A DNA stretch of 64,000 nucleotides from Fimihabitans intestinipullorum (GCA_018714965.1 DVML01000012.1:1-64000), one strand, 5' to 3'; positions 51,883 through 61,342 are shown, numbered from the stretch's first letter. Made by a program: numbers and translations. The notes: generated by a model from the sequence alone, not told the origin.

Positions 51883-52400
51883 ATGATGACGTTTTTTGAT
51901 ATGTTGCCATCAGTTGTTTTATTTTTAGCTGGGTTTGGATTAATGTGTATTATCATATATGCACTTGTTAAAAATCGAAAATTAAAAAATATGGAGTTCC
52001 GGTTAAGGTTATAGTAAAAGATGTGAAAGAAAATTTACGAGAGTCTGAAGATCGAAAGGTAATTGCTGGATATTATATTACGTATCAGTTTACTTATCAA
52101 GGTGAGCAAAAGGAGATGTCGTATTTTAGACAGGATGCTTTGAAAGTAGGAAGCGAATTACATGGAATTTATGTTCCGGATAAGAAGAACCCCTTTTTAA
52201 GCGTTGCGGGTTCTGGACATTATTTGGTAAAAGGTGGAGTTTTGTTAGGTGGTAGTTTTGCTCTGTATTTGATAGTCGTAGCTTTATTGTTGTTACAGGA
52301 AGATAGTACTGGTTTAATTGCACTTGTTTCTTTTATTTATATTCCTGTAATAGTGATTGCAATTGTAATTTATCAGTCTTTATTAGAAAAAATAAAGTGA
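51883..52400 (+). pseudogene. DUF3592-like membrane protein gene interrupted at a poly-A tract
   Basis: Two adjoining reading frames make one plausible protein. The first, 51883-52014 (43 codons), gives a membrane helix and KNRKLKN. The second, annotated from GTG 52023, gives YYITYQFTYQGEQKEMSYF, a DUF3592-like strand region, and a second helix. If the frame is moved back one base at AAAAAAT (51984-51990), the text reads on as KYGVPVKVIVKDVKENLRE without a stop. That heptamer fits the X-XXY-YYZ pattern for -1 frameshifting. It is therefore a frameshifted gene, a programmed shift, or a sequencing error. GTGA couples it to the next gene. Confidence 0.65.
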
Positions 52401-53000
52401 AAACTGATATTCCTTATCAAGAGATTATAGCCAATGATGGATCTAACATTTCAGGAAATTGGATAGAAGTAGAAGAAAAAGATGATCAGGATGATATGCA
52501 AGAAACAGAAAAAGAAAAGAAAAAAGGAATCGTTGATTGGATCATGTCTCACTTACTTTCATTAATATTTGGATTTAATGGTATTGTACTTTTAGTGGTT
52601 GTAGCTATTGCTTTATATACAGATATATCACTTACCTTAAAAGGAGAATATCAAGATGCTTTATGCAAAATTCAGTCTATATATACATACGAATCAGAAA
52701 TTTCTGATGGAGAATATGAAGAGATGCAAGGAATTGTCTGTAAATATGAAATAGGTGAGAAGAGTTACACTAAAAGAATTGATACAGGAAAAAAAAGCGG
52801 AAGATGAAAAATATAGTGTAGGTGATACAGTTGATTTACGCTATCGAAAAGGGTATCCGGAAAATGCAGGAATCAAATCAAGTTTATTTGAAAATATCGT
52901 AGTAGTATTCGCTTGTTTGATGATAGGTATTATATTCGTATTTATCGCAGTGCATAACTGGGATGACTCGAAGAAGAAAAAGTTTATGAAGGAGTATTAG
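52397..53000 (+). pseudogene. DUF3592-like membrane protein gene interrupted at a second poly-A tract
   Basis: The first frame (GTG 52397 to 52807) has a helix (about 49-75) and a DUF3592-like ending GIVCKYEIGEKSYTKRIDTG, then stops. The second (within 52755-53000) continues AEDEKYSVGDTVDLRYRKGYPEN, helix, KKKKF. They join if one A is skipped in the run of eight A's at 52789-52796 (+1, or equally -2). The merged order of strand region, GDTVDLRY and two helices is that of DUF3592 proteins. It is coupled to the previous gene by GTGA and followed by an intact paralogue one base later. Confidence 0.65.
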
Positions 53001-53001
53001 C

Positions 53002-53415
53002 ATGTTTATATTATTAGGTTTAACGTTAGTATTATGTGGGATTAGTTTTATGATCGGAGGAATTCGCCAAAGAAAATTTTATTTGAATATTGCAAGAGGG
53101 AAGAATGAAAATTACGGGAAAACTGTAGGAAAAGCTGTTGGATATGTACATACAGCTGACTCGCATATTTATAATCCTATAACTTCACCGGTTGTTTTAT
53201 ATCAGGTAGATGGACAATCTTATCGAGGTAAAAATACCATATTAGAAACTGGATCTGGTCTTCCTAATGGTACGGAAATGTATGTGTGGTATGAAAAGAA
53301 TCATCCAGAAAACTGCGTTTTAGAATCTGATTTGGAAACTCCTAAGAAAAGAATTTGGTTTGGTGTTATATTTATGATGATGGGATGGATCGTGACATTT
53401 TGTCAATTTTTGTAA
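53002..53415 (+). CDS. DUF3592-like membrane protein
   Basis: A 137-residue protein with an N-terminal helix (about 2-22), an exposed beta region (SPVVLYQVDGQSYRGKNTILE, then GTEMYVWYEKNHPENC) and a C-terminal helix. This is the DUF3592 architecture and it is intact, unlike the two genes before it. The function is unknown. A terminator follows. Confidence 0.7.
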   Translation: MFILLGLTLVLCGISFMIGGIRQRKFYLNIARGKNENYGKTVGKAVGYVHTADSHIYNPITSPVVLYQVDGQSYRGKNTILETGSGLPNGTEMYVWYEKNHPENCVLESDLETPKKRIWFGVIFMMMGWIVTFCQFL

Positions 53416-53416
53416 G

Positions 53417-53439
53417 AAGTGTAATACACTTTTTTTCTA
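53417..53439 (+). terminator. Terminator of the DUF3592-like cluster
   Basis: AAGTGT, AAT loop, ACACTT and T's. Confidence 0.85.
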
Positions 53440-53567
53440 TCGTACAAAATATAAACATATCACACATTTCAAAAGAAAAATGTACATGATTTGCAACGTT
53501 GAGTGGGAAAAAGAAATATCACTTGTAAAAATCTTTATGATATATCAATATACTGAGAGTAATACAT

Positions 53568-53596
53568 TTACATGCAGGGTAGGAAAATGTTATAAT
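53568..53596 (+). promoter_or_regulatory. essC operon promoter
   Basis: TTTACA (53568-53573), 17 bases, TATAAT (53591-53596) with TGT before it; AGAGGGG precedes ATG 53622. The gap 53440-53567 holds nothing I recognise. Confidence 0.75.
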
Positions 53597-53621
53597 AAGA
53601 AAAGATAGAGGGGTATTTTGT

Positions 53622-56600
53622 ATGGATATTTATATTGCGGATGAAGAAAGATTATTAAAATATTCAATTTCAAACAAGATGGAAGAATTTGTTTCTTTTA
53701 ACTGTAAATTAGGAAAAAAACATACAGATTGTTTTATTACCATTGATGTACAAAATAAAAAGAGAGTTTTAACGAGTAACGGCACTTGTAAGATTATATC
53801 AAATCAGACATTCATTCCATCTGTTTCTTTAGAACCGTATCATTATTACGTTTTGCAGATTGAAGGAACAAAAGAACAAGTTATTTTATATTCGATTCCT
53901 ACAATGCAAGAAGCATTTTATCCATTATCTTTAAATCAGTTACAACAAATTAAGATTGGCAATAGTAAAAATTGTGAAATATGCTATCAGACTCCATTGC
54001 TGGAAGCGGAAAGTGCAACGATTATATTAAAGGAAAAACAGTGGTATTTTGTGCCTAGTGCTCAGACAAAGATAAAAATGTTCAAAAATCGATATATGAT
54101 TCAAAGAACGACAGAATTGAACATAGGAGATATGATTTTCATTGGCGGGTTAAAATTGATTTGGATGGGAGATTTTATCGAAATTAATAATCCAAATAAT
54201 TCTGTAGGAGTTTCTAAGCTTTCTGCATATAGTTTTCCATTAACGACCGAAACGTATCAGCCAGCTACTGAGGAAGAAGAGGCTGCTGTTTCTTTATATC
54301 AAGAGAGTGATTATTTTTATCATATTCCAAGGATACGTGAGGTATTAGAAACTTCTAAGATTAAAATTGATCCACCCACATCTCCTGTCGAAAAAGAAGA
54401 ACTTCCATGGTGGTTAACAATAGGATCATCTATAACGATGTCTGCAGCAGCATTTTTGATGGCATATAATGTTGGTTATGGATTATATACTGGAACGCGG
54501 ACATTTTGGCAGGCGTTTCCTCAAATTGTTATGTGTATAGCAATGTTGGTTGGTAGTTTGCTTTTGCCGAGAATTGCAAATCACTATCAGAAGAAAAGAA
54601 ATCATAAAAAAGAAATGTTGCGAAAGACAAAATATACGGAGTATTTACAAGGGAAAGAAAAAGAAATTTGTCAAATTATGAAACAACACATGCAAATAAT
54701 GAATGATAACATTCCTTCGTTAAAAGAATGTCTAGATACTATTGCATATCGAAAGAAAAATTTTTGGAGTAGAGTTGTTTCTGACGATGACTTTTTAAAT
54801 GTTCGATTAGGACTTGGGGATGTTGAACCGGTCTTTACAATCGAAGCTCCTGAGGAAAAATTTACGATAGACGAAGATGAATTACTACAAAAAGTATATA
54901 CTATGATTGCTCAATACAAAAAAATGACAAACGTTCCAATTGCTATCAATTTAGCGGAAAAAAGAGTTGTATCGTTTGTTTGTGAGCAAACGTCTAGATA
55001 TCAATATATTCAAAATTACATCATGCAATTAGTTACGTTGCATAGCCCGGAGGATTTAAAAATTGTAATTTTTACAAATAAAGAGCGAGCATATCATTGG
55101 GATTTTATGAAGTATATGCCTCATTGTTTTAATGAAAGCAAATCAATGCGTTTTTTTGCAACCGATATAGAAGAGGCCAAAGATATCTCTAATGAATTAA
55201 TTTCTATATTTAAAAATCAACAAGAGATCATAAAAAAATCGCAAACAACAGAAGACGGAAAAGAAATTGATCAACGAAAAGGGTATCGTAATTTCTCTAC
55301 GTATTATTTAATTATCAATGATGATTATCAAACTGGAAAGAATATACCAATTATTACTAACATTTTAGAATCGGATGTTAATTTTGGATTTTCATTATTT
55401 GTTATCAGTGATACTATGAAGAACTTACCTTCTACTTGTCAAACTTTTATTGAAGCAGGTGCAAAAGATGGTGCATTGATTGAGCGTGATATTACAACAA
55501 GTGGACAAATTATATATCATAATGAGCCTTTGCTTCAATATGATATATATAAATATACAAGAAAGTTAGCTAGTATACCAATTGCTTTGAAAGAAGGAGT
55601 AAATACTTTACCGAAAAGCATCTCTTTTATGGAAATGCTTGGAATATCTAAGGTAGAACAACTTAACGTGTCTACAAATTGGGAGACAAATGATCCTGTT
55701 TTATCGTTGGCAGCACCGATTGGGGTTCATGAAAGTGGAGAATTGTTTAAGTTAAATTTGCATGAAAAGAGTCATGGACCACATGGATTGGTTGCGGGAA
55801 GTACAGGTAGTGGTAAATCAGAATTCATTATTACATATATTTTATCTATGGCAATCAATTATCATCCTTATGAAGTTCAGTTTGTATTGATCGATTATAA
55901 AGGTGGAGGGCTTACTGGAGCATTTGAGAATAAAGAAACAGGTTTAGTTCTTCCACATTTGGCTGGAACGATTACAAATTTAGATATAAGTGAAATGAAT
56001 CGAACTTTAGTATCGATTCAAAGTGAATTAAAACGTCGTCAAAGAATATTTAATGAAGTAAGAGATAATTTAGGAGAGAGCACAATTGATATTTATAAGT
56101 ATCAAAGGTTGTATCGAGAAGGTGTTGTAAAAGTTCCTATGGCACATTTATTCATTATTAGTGATGAGTTTGCAGAATTAAAAAGTCAACAGCCAGAATT
56201 TATGTCTCAATTGATTAGTATTTCACGTATCGGAAGATCTTTAGGCGTTCATTTGATCTTGGCTACACAAAAACCAAGTGGTGTGGTTAATGATCAAATA
56301 TGGAGTAATTCAAAATTTAAGGTATGCTTAAAGGTTCAAAGCCGTGCTGATAGTATGGAAATGCTAAAAAGACCAGAGGCGGCAAGTATTAAAGAAACTG
56401 GAAGATTTTATTTACAAGTCGGATATGATGATTTGTTTATGATTGGACAGTCTGCTTGGTCTGGTGCAAAATATATTCCATCGGAACATGCCGTGAAAAA
56501 AATGGATGATGCGATCGATGTGATTGGAAATATAGGAGATGTGATTCGTTCATTTAAACCAAAAGTAAAAGTAGAAAATACAAATAACAATGGAGACCAA

Positions 56601-58235
56601 TTGACAAATATTGTGAGATATTTGTATGAGTTGGGACAGAAAAACCATATAGTTACAAACAAATTATGGTTAGATGCAATTCCGGATACAATTTATGTGT
56701 CAAATTTAAAAAAGAAATATCAGTATCAGCCAACCGCATATCAAATTACACCTGTGATAGGGGAATACGATAATCCGGAAGAGCAGATGCAAGGAATTGT
56801 GAATTTAAATTTAAGCGATAATGGAAATACTGCCATTTTTGGTCAAACTGGAAGTGGAAAAGAAAACTTAATTTCAACGATCTTATGGTCAACAATGATA
56901 GAACATACACCACAAGAAGTCCAAATTTATATTATGGATTTTGGTTCTGAAACACTTCGTGCGTTTCAAGCGATGCCTCATGTTGGGGATGTTATGACGA
57001 TTGATGAGATCGATAAGATTGTAAATGCAGTAGAGATGCTTGAAAATTTAGTTGAAGAACGTAAAGGGTTATTTGCAGAATATGGTGGATCTTATCAACA
57101 ATATTGCGAATTAAGTGGAAAGAAGTTACCTTTGGTTTTAACAGTTATCAATGGGTATGACACGTTTATGGAGACTTATGGAAAAGTTACAGAACAAATG
57201 CAAAATTTATATCGTGATGGTAGCAAATATGGAGTTGTATTTATTGTTGTAGCAGTAGCTACAAATGCAATTCGTAGTAGAATGTTACAAAATTTTTCAA
57301 ACGTTATTTGTTTGCAAATTCCAAACACGGGAGAGTATCGTACTTTATTGAATGCTCCACGCAACTTAGTTCCTGCTTCTATTTTTGGACGAGGGTTGAT
57401 TAAATTACACGGACATGCTTATGAATTTCAAACAGCTCTTTTTGCAAAACATGGTGAGATGATTCCGGTGATAAGAAAAGCTGCTGAAAAATTATCTAGT
57501 GCTTATCAAGTGAAGGTGCCTAAAGTACCAATGGTTCCAGAAGTAGTAAATTATAAAATGTTACTTTCTTCACTAGATACTCTTGCTCATGTTCCGTTGG
57601 GATATGATGTATATGACAAAAAATCTTATTGTTATGACTTTACAAATCATTTCATTACTCCTATTATCGCTGCATCTATGGATGAAGATAAAATGGAATT
57701 TGTTTATGCCTTAGCGCTTATGATGCAACAAATAAAAAGTACAACAGTAGAAGTGATTGATTGTGTAGAAGCATTTGAAAAAGAATTACCAGGTATTACT
57801 TGTATCAAAGAAAAATTTGATGAAGCATTAGTACAAATAAATAACCGCTGCATTCAAGAGAAAGATACAGATCAGCATAAAGTATACCTCATTCTTGGTG
57901 TCGGTGCCTTGAAGAGTAAATTGAGTGAAGCAGGAAATGAACTTTGGAATCATTTTATGGAGATTATGAAAGAATATAAAAATGTTCATTTTGTGATTGT
58001 CGATACTTATGTTTCATATCGTACATTACAATTTGAACCATGGTATCATTTGATAGATTCAAGTTGTGGGATTTGGCTTGGATTGGGTATTGGAAATCAA
58101 GTGGCATTTAATATAACAGAGCTTACTATGGAAGATAGAAAAAAAGATTTTCCAAATATTGGTTTTTCAATTTTAAAAGGGAAATATACACTTATCAAGT
58201 GCATGGTGTCGAAAGAGGTGGATAATGAAAAATAA
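53622..58235 (+). CDS. essC: Type VII secretion ATPase EssC/YukB
   Basis: The FtsK/SpoIIIE-type motor of the type VII (Ess/Yuk) secretion system, 1537 residues. The N-terminal FHA-like domains include IKIGNSKNCEICYQ; two membrane helices span about 263-320. The first ATPase domain has Walker A GSTGSGKS (726-733) and Walker B with Asp848-Glu849 (LFIISDEFAEL). The second has GQTGSGKE (1074-1081), with Glu in place of the usual Ser/Thr. The last domain lacks a P-loop. It overlaps esaB by 11 bases. Confidence 0.95.
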   Translation: MDIYIADEERLLKYSISNKMEEFVSFNCKLGKKHTDCFITIDVQNKKRVLTSNGTCKIISNQTFIPSVSLEPYHYYVLQIEGTKEQVILYSIPTMQEAFYPLSLNQLQQIKIGNSKNCEICYQTPLLEAESATIILKEKQWYFVPSAQTKIKMFKNRYMIQRTTELNIGDMIFIGGLKLIWMGDFIEINNPNNSVGVSKLSAYSFPLTTETYQPATEEEEAAVSLYQESDYFYHIPRIREVLETSKIKIDPPTSPVEKEELPWWLTIGSSITMSAAAFLMAYNVGYGLYTGTRTFWQAFPQIVMCIAMLVGSLLLPRIANHYQKKRNHKKEMLRKTKYTEYLQGKEKEICQIMKQHMQIMNDNIPSLKECLDTIAYRKKNFWSRVVSDDDFLNVRLGLGDVEPVFTIEAPEEKFTIDEDELLQKVYTMIAQYKKMTNVPIAINLAEKRVVSFVCEQTSRYQYIQNYIMQLVTLHSPEDLKIVIFTNKERAYHWDFMKYMPHCFNESKSMRFFATDIEEAKDISNELISIFKNQQEIIKKSQTTEDGKEIDQRKGYRNFSTYYLIINDDYQTGKNIPIITNILESDVNFGFSLFVISDTMKNLPSTCQTFIEAGAKDGALIERDITTSGQIIYHNEPLLQYDIYKYTRKLASIPIALKEGVNTLPKSISFMEMLGISKVEQLNVSTNWETNDPVLSLAAPIGVHESGELFKLNLHEKSHGPHGLVAGSTGSGKSEFIITYILSMAINYHPYEVQFVLIDYKGGGLTGAFENKETGLVLPHLAGTITNLDISEMNRTLVSIQSELKRRQRIFNEVRDNLGESTIDIYKYQRLYREGVVKVPMAHLFIISDEFAELKSQQPEFMSQLISISRIGRSLGVHLILATQKPSGVVNDQIWSNSKFKVCLKVQSRADSMEMLKRPEAASIKETGRFYLQVGYDDLFMIGQSAWSGAKYIPSEHAVKKMDDAIDVIGNIGDVIRSFKPKVKVENTNNNGDQLTNIVRYLYELGQKNHIVTNKLWLDAIPDTIYVSNLKKKYQYQPTAYQITPVIGEYDNPEEQMQGIVNLNLSDNGNTAIFGQTGSGKENLISTILWSTMIEHTPQEVQIYIMDFGSETLRAFQAMPHVGDVMTIDEIDKIVNAVEMLENLVEERKGLFAEYGGSYQQYCELSGKKLPLVLTVINGYDTFMETYGKVTEQMQNLYRDGSKYGVVFIVVAVATNAIRSRMLQNFSNVICLQIPNTGEYRTLLNAPRNLVPASIFGRGLIKLHGHAYEFQTALFAKHGEMIPVIRKAAEKLSSAYQVKVPKVPMVPEVVNYKMLLSSLDTLAHVPLGYDVYDKKSYCYDFTNHFITPIIAASMDEDKMEFVYALALMMQQIKSTTVEVIDCVEAFEKELPGITCIKEKFDEALVQINNRCIQEKDTDQHKVYLILGVGALKSKLSEAGNELWNHFMEIMKEYKNVHFVIVDTYVSYRTLQFEPWYHLIDSSCGIWLGLGIGNQVAFNITELTMEDRKKDFPNIGFSILKGKYTLIKCMVSKEVDNEK

Positions 58236-58479
58236 GGTGTTAGTTGAATTAGTAATTCCAGAAATTGACGAAGTTTATAATCTGTATCTTCCTGCACAAA
58301 AAAAGATCGGAAGTATTATGGAACTATTGCGGAAAGTTGTTTTCGAATTATCCAATGGTTTATATCAAGCAAAGGCTCAAGCTGCACTTTATAGTGGAGT
58401 TTCCGGAGAACGTTATAGTATGAATCAATTCTTATATCAAACAGATATTCGAAATGGGTCGCGTATTATCTTATTGTGA
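58225..58479 (+). CDS. esaB: EsaB/YukD ubiquitin-like T7SS protein
   Basis: An 84-residue ubiquitin-fold protein of the YukD family. It has VLVELVIPEIDEVYNLYLPA as the first hairpin and the late FLYQTDIRNGSRIILL. In Bacillus and Staphylococcus it is a cytoplasmic regulator or component of type VII secretion. It starts inside the end of essC and is followed 11 bases later by the zincin-like gene. Confidence 0.88.
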   Translation: MKNKVLVELVIPEIDEVYNLYLPAQKKIGSIMELLRKVVFELSNGLYQAKAQAALYSGVSGERYSMNQFLYQTDIRNGSRIILL

Positions 58480-58490
58480 GAGGTGAACAA

Positions 58491-60107
58491 ATGAATCTGA
58501 AACAATTATTACATCATCATAGAATTAAAATTTATGGTGCGATTGCAATTCTAGGACTAGGCTCTATTACTTTATATCATATGCCGAGAGAAGAAAATGT
58601 ATCAGCACCTAAAACTATTGAAACAGAAGAACCGGCTATACCAGAGAAGCAGAATGTTGCTCCTGAGCTAGTTTTGGATTCTTCAGTAAAAACATTAACG
58701 GAAGAACAAAAAATATTGTTACAACAAAATATATCATTGAGTAATAATCAGTATCTTAATCAGAAGATTCGTAACTATAAGGTTGATTATCCTTATAGTG
58801 AATACTTTGGAATCGATCAAGCGTTACAAGCTTATCATAGCCTTCCAGAGTATGTTTCTGAACATGGAACAAATGTTATAAAGAATGGCGTTGTAGATGA
58901 AAGTGCACTTTACGAATGCGTTCTTGCAAATCAGGAACAATTAAAAGAAAATCAAACACGATTAGACGATACGACGTTGAGACAGATATGTAAAATTATT
59001 ACAGATACGATAAATACAACTATCATGAATGAAGGGGATTATGATTTAGGAGATTTAAATTACAAATTATCTCATCTTATCGTAGCAGAATATAAAGAAT
59101 TTAGTTATGCATATTATAATCCAGCTCAAAATACATTAGGAATAAACAAAACATCTGTTTATAATTTGGCTTCTTCTGAACCATTTGATGATGTATTAAA
59201 ACAAGTGATTGCTCATGAGACAGAACATTTATTGCAGGCTGGAAGTGCTTTAGAAAGTCAAGAGCGAAACTATGTGATGAGATTCGGACCTTGCGTAGAG
59301 TTTGGTAATTTAAAAGTAAATTCACTTTATTGGAATTGGTTTATAGAGGGATCTGCAGAATCTCTAGCGTTAAAAACAACAAATCGAGAAGATACTTTAA
59401 CTTATCCACAAGAAGTAAAAGGACTGGAAATAGTTCAATTAGCGAATAACCTATCTCAAAATGGATCTTTAGAAAAATTATCGTTACAGTCGAATTTAGA
59501 AAATGTATATTCATATTTTCAGTGTAATACAGATGAAGACAAAAAAGAGATTTTGGAATTCATGTATGCTATGAATTTAGTAATATCAGATAGTTATACA
59601 AGTTCTTCTGAAGATTTTTATACAGTATATAAAGAAGCAAATAATGGAAATATGATTGACCGAGCGTCATATAAGACAGATTTGAAAGAAAGCATTGCGA
59701 TGACATTAACTAAACAGTTCTATGGAAACTTTGTAAATTACGCGTCTAGTGGAACTTACAATTTAGAACAGTTAATGCATATGATGTCAATATATGAAGA
59801 TGAATTAAGTAGATTACTTTGGTACAGTAATTCATCTTACCGAGATTCTTATATTGATTTCTTTGAGTTTTATACACAAATACAGTCACTAGTATTTGAA
59901 CAGATCGCTCAACAGTTAGGTCGCAGTCAAGAAGAAATTGTAAATTTATACATTACATATCATCTCGCAAATGAGAAGGGCGATTTATCTTTTTTACCTA
60001 GTGAACAACAACAATTTTATGAATATATCGCATCAACTCGTCAAAATGATCATAAAAATGCGATTATAGATGTCTATCAACAATTGTCAAGTTTTAGAAA
60101 AAAATAG
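58491..60107 (+). CDS. Membrane-anchored putative gluzincin metalloprotease of the T7SS locus
   Basis: A 538-residue protein with one N-terminal helix (about 13-29), a proline/glutamate linker and a large presumably exported region. His242-Glu-Thr-Glu-His246 (VIAHETEHLLQAG) matches the HExxH zinc motif, and Glu286 in NWFIEGSAES is a candidate third ligand, as in gluzincins. I know of no such gene as a standard T7SS part. ATG 58491 follows AGAGGTGAAC. The C-terminal half is helical. Protease activity is inferred from the motif set only. Confidence 0.7.
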   Translation: MNLKQLLHHHRIKIYGAIAILGLGSITLYHMPREENVSAPKTIETEEPAIPEKQNVAPELVLDSSVKTLTEEQKILLQQNISLSNNQYLNQKIRNYKVDYPYSEYFGIDQALQAYHSLPEYVSEHGTNVIKNGVVDESALYECVLANQEQLKENQTRLDDTTLRQICKIITDTINTTIMNEGDYDLGDLNYKLSHLIVAEYKEFSYAYYNPAQNTLGINKTSVYNLASSEPFDDVLKQVIAHETEHLLQAGSALESQERNYVMRFGPCVEFGNLKVNSLYWNWFIEGSAESLALKTTNREDTLTYPQEVKGLEIVQLANNLSQNGSLEKLSLQSNLENVYSYFQCNTDEDKKEILEFMYAMNLVISDSYTSSSEDFYTVYKEANNGNMIDRASYKTDLKESIAMTLTKQFYGNFVNYASSGTYNLEQLMHMMSIYEDELSRLLWYSNSSYRDSYIDFFEFYTQIQSLVFEQIAQQLGRSQEEIVNLYITYHLANEKGDLSFLPSEQQQFYEYIASTRQNDHKNAIIDVYQQLSSFRKK

Positions 60108-60168
60108 CAATATGTAATAGAAATAGCTTGAGAAATGAAAATAAATATGGTATAACGATAGTAAGCAG

Positions 60169-60186
60169 TATAGTAAAGTAGGTGAC
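60169..60186 (+). promoter_or_regulatory. Promoter of the small helical-protein cassette
   Basis: TATAGT (60169-60174), 6 bases, then GGTGAC (60181-60186) and ATG 60191; a second -10 candidate TGGTATAAC lies at 60148-60156. It allows the small genes to be transcribed apart from essC. Confidence 0.5.
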
Positions 60187-60190
60187 TTAT

Positions 60191-60514
60191 ATGAAAGTGT
60201 CTGCTGTTGGAGTAAATGAAGATGGATTGAAACGCTTGATTTTAGAATTAGACGAATATCAAGAAAAGATTCAAGCTGTTTATCGTTCTTTAGAAGACTG
60301 TCAAATGGAAGCCTTAAAAGGACTAAATGATGATGCAGCAAGTGCATTTTTAAAGAAATACCGAGAAGTAGGTCATTGTTTTGAAATACTGAAGTCTAAT
60401 CTTCAGACATACAAGGATGATTTTCAAACGGTAATTAGGAGATATCAGCAGACGTCCCATGATAGTGTCGATCTATTTGAAGAGGCAAAGAGAAAAATTC
60501 CAGATAATGGTTAA
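60191..60514 (+). CDS. Small helical protein of the T7SS cassette
   Basis: A 107-residue, two-helix, WXG100-sized protein (EDGLKRLILELDEYQEKIQ, then FLKKYREVGHCFEILKSNL). It lacks a W-x-G turn, having LNDDAASAFL in its place. WXG100-like partner or chaperone roles are inferred from size, helix pattern and position. ATG 60191 follows GGTGAC. Confidence 0.65.
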   Translation: MKVSAVGVNEDGLKRLILELDEYQEKIQAVYRSLEDCQMEALKGLNDDAASAFLKKYREVGHCFEILKSNLQTYKDDFQTVIRRYQQTSHDSVDLFEEAKRKIPDNG

Positions 60515-60529
60515 TAAGGAGGAGAGTAT

Positions 60530-60862
60530 ATGGGATTATTTAGTACAGGTGCACAAAATGTTGGAATTGATAGCATGACAATTGGTGTGAGCCAGCAAGG
60601 TATGGAGGAATATCGTGAAGCGTTAAGAATGAGTTTGCTAGAAGACACGAAGTCAAAATTACAGGATGTAGGTGCAATCCAAACGGCAATTGATGCTGGT
60701 TGGCAAGGAGTTGCTCGAGATCGCTTTTTTCAAGATTTTGATCAACAAATTGAAAAAATAATACAGGATTTGCAAAAAGAATATGAGGATTTAGATCATC
60801 GTTTGGAAGAGTTAGAAGAAAATTATTTTGCTCAAGATAACGATATGGTCGCAGGAAATTAG
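60530..60862 (+). CDS. WXG100-family protein
   Basis: A 110-residue helical protein with the W-x-G turn at Trp58-Gly60 (DAGWQGVARDRF) and a C-terminal Y-x3-D (YFAQD, about 99-103), the export signal of WXG100 pairs. An unusual glycine-rich N-terminal extension (GLFSTGAQNVGIDSMTIG) precedes the first helix. It is the best candidate for a secreted EsxA-like substrate here. AAGGAGGA precedes ATG 60530. Confidence 0.82.
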   Translation: MGLFSTGAQNVGIDSMTIGVSQQGMEEYREALRMSLLEDTKSKLQDVGAIQTAIDAGWQGVARDRFFQDFDQQIEKIIQDLQKEYEDLDHRLEELEENYFAQDNDMVAGN

Positions 60863-60871
60863 GAGGAAATT

Positions 60872-61342
60872 ATGGCAAATTGGATGAATGGTGTGTCAGA
60901 ATCGACATTTAATGCAAAGAGTTTTTCAGACAGTCAGATTTCAGACCGTGAAGGTACACGTGAAGCTTCCAATGTTAGACATGGATGGTTTGGCAACGGT
61001 AGAGCTTATAGTGTTGTCGGAATTGATGCTAATAGAATTGATGGAATGAGAAGTGCAATCCGTGATTATGTGCAAGCAATTGAAGGACATTTAGATGGGA
61101 TTGAACCACTTGCGAATGCTAATAATGCATATAAGAGTGAAGAAGTACAAAGAGCTGTACAAGAATATGTTCAAAAAGTAAAAGATTACTGTAAAAATTT
61201 AACGAGTCAGTTATTAGCTTTTAGTGATAAACTTGGGGATGTGAAGTCTTCTTGGGAAAGAGCTACAAGCGAAATGTCTTCTACTATCGGTGGTGCTTCT
61301 GGTTCATTTGATGCTGGTACAAAATATACAGAAAATCAATAG
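60872..61342 (+). CDS. Uncharacterised T7SS-cassette protein
   Basis: A 156-residue protein. The N-terminal third is polar and disordered (ESTFNAKSFSDSQISDREGT), followed by helical NRIDGMRSAIRDYVQAIEGHL and VQKVKDYCKNLTSQLLAF and a Ser/Gly tail. It resembles a WXG-like helical pair with extra N-terminal sequence. No W-x-G turn at the usual place. Tight spacing to the neighbours indicates one operon. Confidence 0.6.
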   Translation: MANWMNGVSESTFNAKSFSDSQISDREGTREASNVRHGWFGNGRAYSVVGIDANRIDGMRSAIRDYVQAIEGHLDGIEPLANANNAYKSEEVQRAVQEYVQKVKDYCKNLTSQLLAFSDKLGDVKSSWERATSEMSSTIGGASGSFDAGTKYTENQ

